Assembly: GCA_023267275.1 (NCBI GenBank)
Contig: JAHFNO010000013.1
Location: 1 to 37,844, forward strand
Direction: 5' to 3'
Source of the DNA: Candidatus Nomurabacteria bacterium
GTDB taxonomy: Bacteria; Patescibacteriota; Minisyncoccia; Phycocordibacterales; UBA9973
DNA length: 37,844 nucleotides
Notes under the pieces: generated by a model
Seen by the model: only the letters and a program-made list of their open reading frames with translations
Database searches by the model: none
What the model was told of the DNA's origin: nothing
Shown here: piece after piece, positions 18,401 to 26,505 of the stretch
Numbering within the stretch: position 1 is the stretch's first letter
Layout: the number at the start of each line of letters is the position of its first letter
Position numbers and translations under genes: made by a program

Positions 18401-18623
18401 TATCTTTCTCACTAAATTTATATTTCACATCATCAACATCGTATCCGTTTATTTCCATGAGTTTTTTCACGGCAATATCGGAGAGTATGAAATTGGAGGT
18501 ATCACCTCCACGTTGTCGTAAAGCTTCTTCTTCCGAAATATACTTATAACCCATGTTCAATAGAAGCTCTACAAATGGGAGCTGTGACTGTCGGGCTTCA
18601 TCAAAATTTACTTTTTCTAACAT
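15405..18623 (-). CDS. hsdR: type I restriction endonuclease subunit R
   Basis: VRPDIVCFVNGIPFAVIENKKK (nuclease), VWHTQGSGKSLTMVMFVKAL (Walker A), VLIDEAHRSQ (DEAH), GFDAPRNTVLYLAKDLHDHGLLQAIARVNR; start at MLEKVNFDEARQ (18623) avoids hsdS overlap. Confidence 0.96.
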   Translation of the reverse strand: MLEKVNFDEARQSQLPFVELLLNMGYKYISEEEALRQRGGDTSNFILSDIAVKKLMEINGYDVDDVKYKFSEKDIRDVIDEIEHIQYEGLIDTAQNIYNMIMPTSGGKTIKVSHDGKIISKNFRFIDFNTIKNNDFHVSVEFTASGKQNVRPDIVCFVNGIPFAVIENKKKSVSIKDAIGDLIKKQSPEYCPKLFTYAQLLVGTNGSELQYGTTSTPNKFYAVWKEKGKDVEEINNDIKTLISKAIDKDVYEQLLADLNGCTKEHRQSLNRMVTEQDRGVISLFEPKRLLDLTKNHILFDAGVKKISRYQQYFAIEKMLKRIEEVEIINNDITRRKGGLVWHTQGSGKSLTMVMFVKALIEDPKIINPRVIIVTDRRDLDRQIRDTFKNCNLKKEVVQATSGQHLLDLIQEKNLGVVTTIIDKFESARKKSVNFSDTDSNIFVLIDEAHRSQNGVANFEMNRIIPNACYIGFTGTPLMKDEKESWRKFGGYIDKYTIDDALSDKIILPLIYEGRYVNMEQNKAQIDKHMDRVSEDMSKKYNAETVSKEHIIKLQKQITRGVLKNNPQIIEETAGDIEKHFIEHFKDTGLKAQIVAPTKYSAIVFQNFFEKRANIHTAVVISDEHDDGDEEDTHKREVLKYLEKIRKNHTSVATYEKDVIDSFKHNDGGVEIIIVVDKLLTGFDAPRNTVLYLAKDLHDHGLLQAIARVNRLFENNKLPKTAGYIVDYSENAKNIDTAMKLFGSYDENDVKGALIDVTEKVNELEQSYGLIHDLFNEIKNSNDDEVYLQFLNDEAKREMFYEYLNGFIRNLNECFVLQDFVSEFKDKFEMYKKDLKKFMEIRKSASLLYRETVDLSEYKESLIKILDKYVDAKGVELLTKQVNITDREQFKEAVENLCSDKSKAEAIASQTQRTISEQMDKDPEFYERFSKKIEDIIEKMRLGKLADIEALKQMKLISDDVLSKKDIDLPKEIKEHFGSDVFYHNLQSSFKNLKINDDVYISIILDFFSILKKEAIIDWQKNMDVKRKIMNILDDYLYDVVKGQKGLDIDSDFIKATITTVMLLAENNFELFT

Positions 18624-18627
18624 AGGA

Positions 18628-19881
18628 TTATTTTTTAGGGGCTGATAATTTTTCTGGTGTACGAATTGTGCCAGCAATTAAATTATTTAGAAGATATTTC
18701 TTTTGGTCTTTGAGAATCGATAATTTCTTTTCAAGTTCCATAATTTGCTTATCGACTATAGTCAATATTTCCGAAATCGCTTTTTGTTCTTCGATTGAGG
18801 GTAAGTTTATAGTCGCTTTTTCGAAAACAGGTTTAGATAAAGTAAATCTTGTAACTCCCGCTGAAACACTAGATAAATATTTTCTAAATGAAACTTGATT
18901 AAAACAATAACCAGAGTATAAAATATTTAAAACATTTTTATTAGGTCGAAATCTAACTAAATGATAACTAAATAACAAATTTGGTAATGTACTTTGAATA
19001 ACAGAGGAGTGTCCAATATCCTCAGGAGTTTCAGAAGATGGTGTAAATAAAATATCTCCAATTTCTAAAGAAGAAGATTCGAATTGACTTTCTTTGGCGG
19101 TAATTTTTTGAAATATATCTGTACTTTTTATTACTTTTCTTTTGTAAACATCCATATAGTTACACAAGAACGCCATCTTTTCATTTTGAATTGTCTTTTT
19201 ATCGACACTACTTGTTCTAAATTCACCAATATCTCCTAGTAAAACGACCTTCCATTTATCTTTAAATCCACTCAATCGTTTTTTACCGGTCAATAAATCC
19301 TGCGTTAAGCCTTTTTTGATTTGCTTTTTGATCTCAATTTTTTGCGCAAGTTTTTCGATTGCCTTATCCCAAGTTTCAAGCACCGAAACAATGCGGTTTT
19401 GTTCGGGGAGGGGTGGAAGATTAAGTTTTATTTTTTTGAGTTCGTTTTGCTGAATACCCGAAACAGTACTGCCTGAACCAAGTTTTTTAATAAATTCCTT
19501 TTTTGAAATAAACCAATAGAAAAGATATTGATTAAGCAAATCATTTTTAGGATATAGTGCTTTAAGGTCTTGATTTATTGCAACATCAACATTAAAAATT
19601 ACAGCGTGACCCAATGCCATACGAGTGGGAACAATTATTGTTCCCTTGGAAACAAGTCGTGAAGAACTGTTTTTTAACCCAAGCTCGCTTATGTGATCTT
19701 GGGTATTATTTGGATTATGAGTTACCACATCTTTAACACTCGCCCACGGAATAGAACCTTTCCAATAATCAGGATTTTCTTTAGATGGAGTACCTCCACC
19801 TTCAAGTCTATTCAAAAAATCTCCTAGTGTTCCTTGAGTCCATTCATTTGAAATATTTTTTTGTAATTGATTAATTTTCAT
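18628..19881 (-). CDS. hsdS: type I restriction specificity subunit S (two TRDs)
   Basis: GDFLNRLEGGGTPSKENPDYWKGSIPWASVKDV; LPPLPEQNRIVSVLETWDKAIEKLAQKI; second TRD GDIGEFRTSSVDK; NLPSIEEQKAISEILTIVDKQI. Confidence 0.95.
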   Translation of the reverse strand: MKINQLQKNISNEWTQGTLGDFLNRLEGGGTPSKENPDYWKGSIPWASVKDVVTHNPNNTQDHISELGLKNSSSRLVSKGTIIVPTRMALGHAVIFNVDVAINQDLKALYPKNDLLNQYLFYWFISKKEFIKKLGSGSTVSGIQQNELKKIKLNLPPLPEQNRIVSVLETWDKAIEKLAQKIEIKKQIKKGLTQDLLTGKKRLSGFKDKWKVVLLGDIGEFRTSSVDKKTIQNEKMAFLCNYMDVYKRKVIKSTDIFQKITAKESQFESSSLEIGDILFTPSSETPEDIGHSSVIQSTLPNLLFSYHLVRFRPNKNVLNILYSGYCFNQVSFRKYLSSVSAGVTRFTLSKPVFEKATINLPSIEEQKAISEILTIVDKQIMELEKKLSILKDQKKYLLNNLIAGTIRTPEKLSAPKK

Positions 19882-19882
19882 G

Positions 19883-20140
19883 TTATGAATTTTCCAAATC
19901 AATTAGCTTAACAACATGTTCCCATGAAATAATATTAAAAATACTTTTGGTTTGCTGGGGATGATTTGCTACTACCCCAATGAGATTATTGTCATCATCT
20001 ACTACAGGTGAACCGCTAAATCCACCTTCTACAAAGCCAGAAATCTTTATTTCCTTCATAGGTTTTAGTGTACCTATACTTTTAACACTATCAAGTAAAA
20101 CATTATTATCAATTTCCTTGGTGATTATCTTTTTTGCCAT
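19883..20140 (-). CDS. short trypsin-like serine protease C-terminal segment
   Basis: KISGFVEGGFSGSPVVDDDNNLIGVVANHPQ (GxSGSPV nucleophile motif) but no catalytic His/Asp region in 85 aa. Confidence 0.6.
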   Translation of the reverse strand: MAKKIITKEIDNNVLLDSVKSIGTLKPMKEIKISGFVEGGFSGSPVVDDDNNLIGVVANHPQQTKSIFNIISWEHVVKLIDLENS

Positions 20141-20144
20141 ATCA

Positions 20145-20975
20145 TTATTTTAATTTTTTACTACCCGCGACTTTTAATTCCTTTTTTCTTCGACTTTCAA
20201 CTTTTTTCAAATCTTCTTCGGCTTTGAGATTTTCGGGTTTAATTCCACGCGAAATAAGTGTTTGGCGTGTAGCCTTACTATTCTTCACTACCTCTTCCGT
20301 CATCTGATATTGCCCACGAAGATTTTTATCTTTAATATTATGATCAGTCATTGCAAGAATAAAATCTTTTGCTTTTAGCTCAACATGACTGTCAAAGTCT
20401 GCCAGTGATCGCCCCGATGGAATTTTTCGAATTCGTTTCAATTGTCCAGCAGTAATCCCGCCATACAGTGCCTCTATGTGCTTATTTTTAAAAGTCGCAA
20501 ATTCAACTGGTAGTTTTATTCCTCTATGGTATACAGTGGACTCGATGATTTTTTCCGTTTCTTTTAATTTTGCCCGTGCTTCTAGTCGTCTATCTTCATA
20601 AGCACGCTGCTCAAGTAGTTGTTGTTTGCGTGTCTGGGTTGCAAAGTATGTCTGAGATAAAGCAATTTGTGGTTTTCTGGAATCACCATTCTGGGCAATC
20701 AAATAACAAGCGTATCGCGTAAGAAAAACATCCTCTTTTGGACGGCCTCCGGAACTTTTTACCGGAGCCGGTAAAAAGTGTCCTTCTATGGAATTACCGC
20801 TTATTTTACAAGCTTCTTTTGCTTTTTCGATAACCTCAGTAAATTTTTGCCATTTCACGTACCCGAGTACCTCCATAAGATCACGTGCAGACCAAAACTC
20901 CATTGGATTTTCGTCCTGGGTGATCTTTTTGACTGCCTCTAAATTTTCTTGTATTTGTATGACTGCCTTATCCAT
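20145..20975 (-). CDS. dinD: DinD-like DNA-damage-inducible protein (BRO-N-like domain)
   Basis: NPMEFWSARDLMEVLGYVKWQKFTEVIEKAKEACKISGN ... VFLTRYACYLIAQNGDSRKPQIALSQTYFATQTRKQQLLEQR. Confidence 0.92.
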   Translation of the reverse strand: MDKAVIQIQENLEAVKKITQDENPMEFWSARDLMEVLGYVKWQKFTEVIEKAKEACKISGNSIEGHFLPAPVKSSGGRPKEDVFLTRYACYLIAQNGDSRKPQIALSQTYFATQTRKQQLLEQRAYEDRRLEARAKLKETEKIIESTVYHRGIKLPVEFATFKNKHIEALYGGITAGQLKRIRKIPSGRSLADFDSHVELKAKDFILAMTDHNIKDKNLRGQYQMTEEVVKNSKATRQTLISRGIKPENLKAEEDLKKVESRRKKELKVAGSKKLK

Positions 20976-20976
20976 A

Positions 20977-22491
20977 TTATTTTGTTATTCCTAACTCCTT
21001 TAAATACACGACCATCTGCTTTTCCAGTTTTTGAAGCTGTGGCTCAAGCTCGGCAAGTTCTTTGAGATTCGCTCGTATGTTCACTGTCTCTTCTTCCACA
21101 AAAGTATCAACATAACGAGTAATATTGAGATTAAAATCGTTTTCTTCAAGTTCCTTGAAATCAACTTTGCGAGCAAACTTTTCTACGTTTTTTCGTGCTT
21201 TGTAAGTTGAGTAAATCTTTTCGATGTTTTCTTGTGCAAGAATATTTTGCGCTTTGTTTGCTTTGAATTCTTTTGAAGCTTCAATAAAGAAAATATTTTT
21301 TTTGTTTTCGTTTACTCCCCCTTTTTCTCGAGACCTATCTATAATAAGGACTGCGACTGGGATGCCTGTGGTTTGAAATAATCCCGCAGGAAGTCCAATA
21401 ACTGCATCAATTATATTTTCTTTTATCAACTGCTCACGAATTTTTCCCTCTGCTCCGCTACGGAAAAGCACACCGTGAGGAACGATAACAACAATGCGTC
21501 CTGTTTTCGGTTTTGCCGTTTCAATCATGTGTGTAATGAAAGCAAAATCACCTTTGTCTTTTGGAGGAACGCCACGCCAAAAACGTTTATATTTGTCTGT
21601 GTCCGCTTGCTCAGCACCCCATTTTTTTAGAGAGAACGGAGGGTTAGATACAATATTGTCAAATTTCATTAAGTGATCATTTTCTACAAGCAGAGGATTG
21701 TTGAGTGTGTCACCCCATTCAAGACGAGCAGAATCCTTGCCATGAAGAAACATATTCATGCGAGCGAGTTGGTATGTCGAACCCGTTGATTCTTGTCCGT
21801 AGAGTGCATAATTTTTTGAACCCAACTTTTCAACTTCTTCACCTGCAAGGAGTAAAAGTCCACCCGAACCCATACATGGGTCACAGATACGAGCTCCTGC
21901 TTTTGGTTCGGCAAGTCTCGCAACGAGATTTGCAACATTACGAACAGTGAAAAATTCTCCGGCTTTTTTACCTGCATCAGCTCCAAAGCGTTCAATCATA
22001 TACATGTATGAATTGCCGATTATATCGTCCTTTACATCTCTTAGGTCGATTTTAGCAAAATCATTCACAAGATTTCGCAACATTTTATTTCTCTCGTTTA
22101 TTTTGCCTAATGAAGCCTCCGAGTTGAAGTCCACGCTAAATACACCATCGAGTTTTTCTTTGTTGGCATCTTCAATACGGCCGAGAACTTTGTTTATCTC
22201 CTCACCGAGATTGTCATGTTCGAGCACAGAATAGATATAATCAAATGAAGCTTTGGGTGGCAGGTAAAAACGGTCAAGTTTCATTTTTTCTTCAATGCGC
22301 TTTTCATCACTCGGAAAACGTGCTTTATATATTTCATGAGCTTTTTTTGATTTATCGCTGAGATACTTTAGAAAAAGCATTGGCAATACATAATTCATAT
22401 AATCTGCAGCGTTGAGTTGGCTACGTGAAGAATTTGCTGAATCCCAAAGTATTTTATTTAACTCCTCTTGTTTTTTTTGATCTTCGTTCAT
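20977..22491 (-). CDS. hsdM: type I restriction-modification DNA methyltransferase subunit M
   Basis: LPMLFLKYLSDK; AGEFFTVRNVANLVARLAEPKAGARICDPCMGSGGLLL; FDNIVSNPPFSLKKWG. Confidence 0.97.
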   Translation of the reverse strand: MNEDQKKQEELNKILWDSANSSRSQLNAADYMNYVLPMLFLKYLSDKSKKAHEIYKARFPSDEKRIEEKMKLDRFYLPPKASFDYIYSVLEHDNLGEEINKVLGRIEDANKEKLDGVFSVDFNSEASLGKINERNKMLRNLVNDFAKIDLRDVKDDIIGNSYMYMIERFGADAGKKAGEFFTVRNVANLVARLAEPKAGARICDPCMGSGGLLLLAGEEVEKLGSKNYALYGQESTGSTYQLARMNMFLHGKDSARLEWGDTLNNPLLVENDHLMKFDNIVSNPPFSLKKWGAEQADTDKYKRFWRGVPPKDKGDFAFITHMIETAKPKTGRIVVIVPHGVLFRSGAEGKIREQLIKENIIDAVIGLPAGLFQTTGIPVAVLIIDRSREKGGVNENKKNIFFIEASKEFKANKAQNILAQENIEKIYSTYKARKNVEKFARKVDFKELEENDFNLNITRYVDTFVEEETVNIRANLKELAELEPQLQKLEKQMVVYLKELGITK

Positions 22492-22494
22492 AAA

Positions 22495-22824
22495 TTATTT
22501 ATTATTAAAATTTTCCAATAAAAGAATTTTCTTCAACTTTGTATCACTGATTTTTGTACGGTAATAATATGCCACACCACTAAAGACAAGTGCCAGAAGT
22601 GAAAAAGCAATACTTGATCCAAATAATGCTTTATTAAAAGACACAGATGCAAATGAAACCCAAAACGCAGACGCAGTTGATGCAGACAGTGTAACTAACC
22701 AAAGAAAAATCTCATAATGTTTTAAGTCATTAGCTTGTACAAGTTCAATATGGACACATTCAGGAAAGGCAACTTCTACTTTCATTGATTCTCCCATTGT
22801 TGTTTTTTCAGCTTTTGTATTCAT
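22495..22824 (-). CDS. two-TM membrane protein of unknown function in the hsd operon
   Basis: HYEIFLWLVTLSASTASAFWVSFASVSFNKALFGSSIAFSLLALVFSGVAYYYRTKI; overlaps the upstream gene by 4 nt. Confidence 0.65.
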   Translation of the reverse strand: MNTKAEKTTMGESMKVEVAFPECVHIELVQANDLKHYEIFLWLVTLSASTASAFWVSFASVSFNKALFGSSIAFSLLALVFSGVAYYYRTKISDTKLKKILLLENFNNK

Positions 22825-23402
22825 GGTGTTAGTTTTTTAAGACTTGCGTTAATAATTTGTTGTTTAAGAAACTTTTTTCTTTCATGAATTAATTCTTGCT
22901 GTTGTATATTCTGATTTAAGTTGATTAAAGATTTTTGTTTATCTAGTGAGGGTATCGGGATTTCTATTTCTTTTTCAAACTTTTTTCTTGATATCGCGTG
23001 TATATATGAACCGACAACCGTTTCTAAAATTTTGTTTTGCCCTTCTGTTGAATTCAAATAAAGTGAGATATATTCGGGAAGCACTTCCTTCATTTTTATT
23101 CGAAGTATCAAAAGTGACGATGAAGCAATAACATTCTCATCTGAGGCAAAAATAGCTGAACGAAACGAACCTGCTCCAGTACCGCGAGAGACTATGACAA
23201 CATCATTCTTTTGAAGAAATGATGTTGTGCGAGTGCCTTTAAAAGCGATAGGAGTTAGTTTGTCTGCATTACTGATATTCTGACCTTGAACTATATCTTT
23301 TGCCTGCAGAACAAAAATCTCTTTATTGATAGCGGTTTTTATTGCCCCTCGGAATGTATAGCCATTTATTACCTTCGCAAATTGTAATATTTTTTTTTCC
23401 AC
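22821..23402 (-). CDS. single-TRD (half-size) type I specificity-like subunit, GTG start
   Basis: VINGYTFRGAIKTAINKEIFVLQAKDIVQG ... EIEIPIPSLDKQKSLINLNQNIQQQELIHERKKFLKQQII (TRD plus one conserved helix). Confidence 0.8.
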   Translation of the reverse strand: MEKKILQFAKVINGYTFRGAIKTAINKEIFVLQAKDIVQGQNISNADKLTPIAFKGTRTTSFLQKNDVVIVSRGTGAGSFRSAIFASDENVIASSSLLILRIKMKEVLPEYISLYLNSTEGQNKILETVVGSYIHAISRKKFEKEIEIPIPSLDKQKSLINLNQNIQQQELIHERKKFLKQQIINASLKKLTP

Positions 23403-23418
23403 ACAGTAATGTTACTGT
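23403..23418. promoter_or_regulatory. short palindrome ACAGTAAtgTTACTGT abutting the half-hsdS start
   Basis: 7-nt perfect arms, 2-nt spacer, adjacent to the GTG start codon. Confidence 0.4.
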
Positions 23419-23425
23419 ATTTAAA

Positions 23426-24088
23426 TTAAAAAATCAAGTTTTTCTGCTGAAAACTCAAATATCCTTGTTTTGAAAGGATTATATGGTCAAGAAAATCAAT
23501 TCCGAGGAGCTGAGCGGCCTCCAAGAGACGTTTTGTTACCTGTTTATCTTCTACTGATGGTGTTGTGTCGCCGGAAGGATGATTGTGGACCACAATTATG
23601 CTTGCAGCCGATAGCTTAAGCGCTGGTTCAAATACTTCACGTGGATGCACGAGGCTCGCGTTTAGTGTGCCAATAGAGATAGTTTCTTTTTCGATAACAT
23701 GGTTTTGTGTGTCCAAATAAATTACTACAAAATGTTCTCTTTTTTGTGAGCGAATATCATTACAAAAGTTCCACACGTCCTCCGGAGTAATAATTTCTGG
23801 TTTATTTTCGGCATTGTAACGATTACCGAATTCAAGCGCAGCCAAAATCTGAGTTGCTTTTGCCTTACCTAAACCTTTGATTTCCAACAAATCATCGAGT
23901 GAAGTTTTTTCAAGCCCCGTCTTTTTGATTTTTGTAATTATTTTTTTCGAAAGCTCGATCACATTAAGTCCTTTTATTCCAGATCCAAGTAAAATAGCCA
24001 AGAGTTCATGATCTCGCATTTTTTGCGGGCCGTATTTTTCAAATTTTTCGCGAGGGAGTTCTGTCTTATGCAGATCCTTAAGCTTCAT
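23426..24088 (-). CDS. radC: RadC/JAB-domain DNA repair-like protein
   Basis: LLAILLGSGIKGLNVIELSKKII; helix-hairpin-helix LLEIKGLGKAKATQILAALEFG; HPREVFEPALKLSAASIIVVHNHPSGDTTPS. Confidence 0.95.
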   Translation of the reverse strand: MKLKDLHKTELPREKFEKYGPQKMRDHELLAILLGSGIKGLNVIELSKKIITKIKKTGLEKTSLDDLLEIKGLGKAKATQILAALEFGNRYNAENKPEIITPEDVWNFCNDIRSQKREHFVVIYLDTQNHVIEKETISIGTLNASLVHPREVFEPALKLSAASIIVVHNHPSGDTTPSVEDKQVTKRLLEAAQLLGIDFLDHIILSKQGYLSFQQKNLIF

Positions 24089-24126
24089 ACGTACACATTG
24101 TACTCCAGATTTTTCGCGTTACAAGC

Positions 24127-24158
24127 AAATTAAAAGTTGAGACATTAACTTTTAATTT
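24127..24158. repeat. inverted repeat AAATTAAAAGTT-(8 nt)-AACTTTTAATTT, with third direct copy of the core near 24170
   Basis: 12-nt arms upstream of radC; attaaaagtt repeated at the VOC gene 3' end. Confidence 0.65.
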
Positions 24159-24177
24159 GGGCTAAATGAATTAAAAG

Positions 24178-24657
24178 TTAGTTCAATTCTGCGAGTAACC
24201 CCTCAATATCAAGTGCTTCTGTCACCATTTCCACCTCGCCGTCGTTGCTGACTTTCCATTCTGAACGTGGTCGGTCGGCGTAAAGTTCGACTCCGTTTCT
24301 GTCCGGGTCTTCCAGATAAATTGCTTCCGATACTCCATGATCGGCTGTTCCAGTGAGTGGGTATTTTTCGTCGATGAGGCGTTTCAAAACCTTGGCGAGC
24401 TCTTTCCTCGATGGATAGAGTATTGCGGTGTGATAGAGCCCTGTGTGGCCTCGAGGAGGAGGTGTGGCACCACGGCCTGCCCAAGTATTGAGTGCGATGT
24501 GATGATGATAGCCACCAGCTGAAAGAAAGACGGCGGAATCGCCATAGCGAGCGGTGATTTCAAAGCCGAGAATGTCTCGATAAAAAACAAGTGCTCGATC
24601 AAGATCGGAGACGGTAAGATGTACATGACCAATAGTGACTTCAGGGTGAATGCTCAT
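24178..24657 (-). CDS. VOC-family glyoxalase/dioxygenase-like protein (CatE type)
   Basis: IGHVHLTVSDLDRALVFYRDILGFEITAR; YHHHIALNTWAGRGATPPPRGHTGLYHTAILYPSRKELA; DHGVSEAIYLEDPDRNGVELYADRP. Confidence 0.93.
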   Translation of the reverse strand: MSIHPEVTIGHVHLTVSDLDRALVFYRDILGFEITARYGDSAVFLSAGGYHHHIALNTWAGRGATPPPRGHTGLYHTAILYPSRKELAKVLKRLIDEKYPLTGTADHGVSEAIYLEDPDRNGVELYADRPRSEWKVSNDGEVEMVTEALDIEGLLAELN

Positions 24658-24675
24658 ACGTGTAGTATACGATTT

Positions 24676-26418
24676 TTATACTCGTTCACCAATTTGCTGG
24701 CGCCACATTGCTGAATACAAGCCTTTTTGTGCGAGCAGTGCTTCGTGCGAACCAGACTCGATGATTTTACCTTTTTCCAACACGTGAATCGTATCGGCAT
24801 GCATAATCGTGGAGAGTCGATGTGCGATGAGTACGGTGATGTACGAGCGCACTTTGGAAATTTCTTTTATCGTCTTCCCTATCTCTTCTTCAGTGAGTGA
24901 ATCAAGTGCGGATGTTGCTTCATCGAATACCAAAATATTTGGTTCACGCAAAAGCGCACGGGCAATAGAGAGACGCTGTTTTTCTCCACCAGAAACTTTG
25001 ACTCCACCTTCGCCGATCACCGTGTCGAGTCCGCGACCACCGCGCTCGAGCAAATTCTGACATTGTGCCTTGTTGAGTGCGTCGAGACATTGTTCATCAG
25101 AGGCATCTGGATTTACGAACAATAGATTTTCGCGAATCGTGCCAGCGAAGAGTTGAGTATCTTGCGTGACAAAGCCTATTTGTTTACGGAGCTCGTTTTT
25201 TACTATCTTGTCGTGTGAGATACCATTGTATGAGATATCGCCTTCTGTTGGCGCGTATAGCCCCACTAGGAGCTTTACCAGAGACGTCTTTCCCGAGCCA
25301 GACGGACCAACGAATGCCACAGTTTGTCCGCGAGCTACGTCGTACGAAATGCCATCGAGCGCTGAGTAATCGGCGGTCTTATATTTGAATGATACATTGC
25401 TGAATGCGAGTGTTTCAACTGCGCCAAGGTGCACAGGATTTTCCGCCATTTTTTCTTTTGGCATTTCCATAAGTTTTTGGAAATTGATGAGTGATGCCTC
25501 AGCTTCGCGATAGTTCGAGATAACATTTCCCATTTCCTGCAACGGATTAAAAATATAAAACGAGTAAATGTAAAGAGAGAAGAATTGTCCAAATGTAATT
25601 GTTCGCGCGTAAATGAGATACAACAAGAAAAAGAGAATACTCACACGAATGAAATTGATCACCGTGCCTTGAATAAATGACAAGCTGCGCAAATAGCGAA
25701 GTTTTTTCAGCTCGAGTTTGAGAATTTTGTCTGTCGTTGTATTGAGGCGATTGATTTCCTGTCCGGCAAGACCAAGACTTTTTACAAGTTCGATGTTGCG
25801 GAGTGATTCTGTGGTAGATCCGGCAAGTGCTGTAGTTTCAGAAACAATAATCTTTTGAATATTTTTTATTTTTGTCGAAAGGAGTAGCGAGAGTCCACCA
25901 ATGGTAGGAATAGTCAGCAAAAATGCTACAGCAACGCCCCAATAAATATGGATGGCATAGATGGCGACAAAAATAAATCCAATGAACGATACGAACAAGA
26001 CGTTGATGAGTGAGGCAATGAGTTTTTCAGTGTCCTGACGAGTCTTTTGTAATTTGCCGAGTGTCTCGCCACTGCGTTCATCTTCGAAATTTTCATATGG
26101 GAGCGAAAGCGAATGCTCGACGCCGTCGCGGTAGATATCGGCACCGACGCGTTGTGCTACACCGTTGAGGAAATAATCCTGGAAATTCTTGGCAATGCGA
26201 GAAATGAGTGCCACACCCATACTGGCAAGCAAAAGAAGCACGACACCATGAAAGAATTCGGCGCGAGTGTATTCATTGAACTTGGTTGCATATCCATCGA
26301 TCACTCGACTGAAGATATATGGATCAAACAATGAAAATGTTTGGTTGATTGCCGCAAGAAGAAGTGTGAGCGAACACAGCTTCCAGTATTTTTTGAGATA
26401 ACGATAAAAAATTTTCAT
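24676..26418 (-). CDS. ABC transporter, fused TM and ATPase domains (exporter)
   Basis: GPSGSGKTSLVKLLVGLYAPTEG; VSGGEKQRLSIARALLREPNILVFDEATSALDS; IAHRLSTIMHAD. Confidence 0.96.
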   Translation of the reverse strand: MKIFYRYLKKYWKLCSLTLLLAAINQTFSLFDPYIFSRVIDGYATKFNEYTRAEFFHGVVLLLLASMGVALISRIAKNFQDYFLNGVAQRVGADIYRDGVEHSLSLPYENFEDERSGETLGKLQKTRQDTEKLIASLINVLFVSFIGFIFVAIYAIHIYWGVAVAFLLTIPTIGGLSLLLSTKIKNIQKIIVSETTALAGSTTESLRNIELVKSLGLAGQEINRLNTTTDKILKLELKKLRYLRSLSFIQGTVINFIRVSILFFLLYLIYARTITFGQFFSLYIYSFYIFNPLQEMGNVISNYREAEASLINFQKLMEMPKEKMAENPVHLGAVETLAFSNVSFKYKTADYSALDGISYDVARGQTVAFVGPSGSGKTSLVKLLVGLYAPTEGDISYNGISHDKIVKNELRKQIGFVTQDTQLFAGTIRENLLFVNPDASDEQCLDALNKAQCQNLLERGGRGLDTVIGEGGVKVSGGEKQRLSIARALLREPNILVFDEATSALDSLTEEEIGKTIKEISKVRSYITVLIAHRLSTIMHADTIHVLEKGKIIESGSHEALLAQKGLYSAMWRQQIGERV

Positions 26419-26458
26419 ATGAGTTTGCTGATTATAGCAGAAATTTGTGACAATAAAA

Positions 26459-26483
26459 AAACGACACCTTTTGGGTGTCGTTT
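26459..26483 (-). terminator. terminator of 26506..28011
   Basis: AAACGACACCttttgGGTGTCGTTT; on - strand followed by a T tract. Confidence 0.8.
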
Positions 26484-26505
26484 CGAGTTTATATGTCCTC
26501 CACTT

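Noticed and set aside
18628-23402. Phase-variable inversion between hsdS and half-hsdS
   Set aside because: No long inverted repeats shared by the two S genes noticed and no recombinase nearby; both are in the same orientation.
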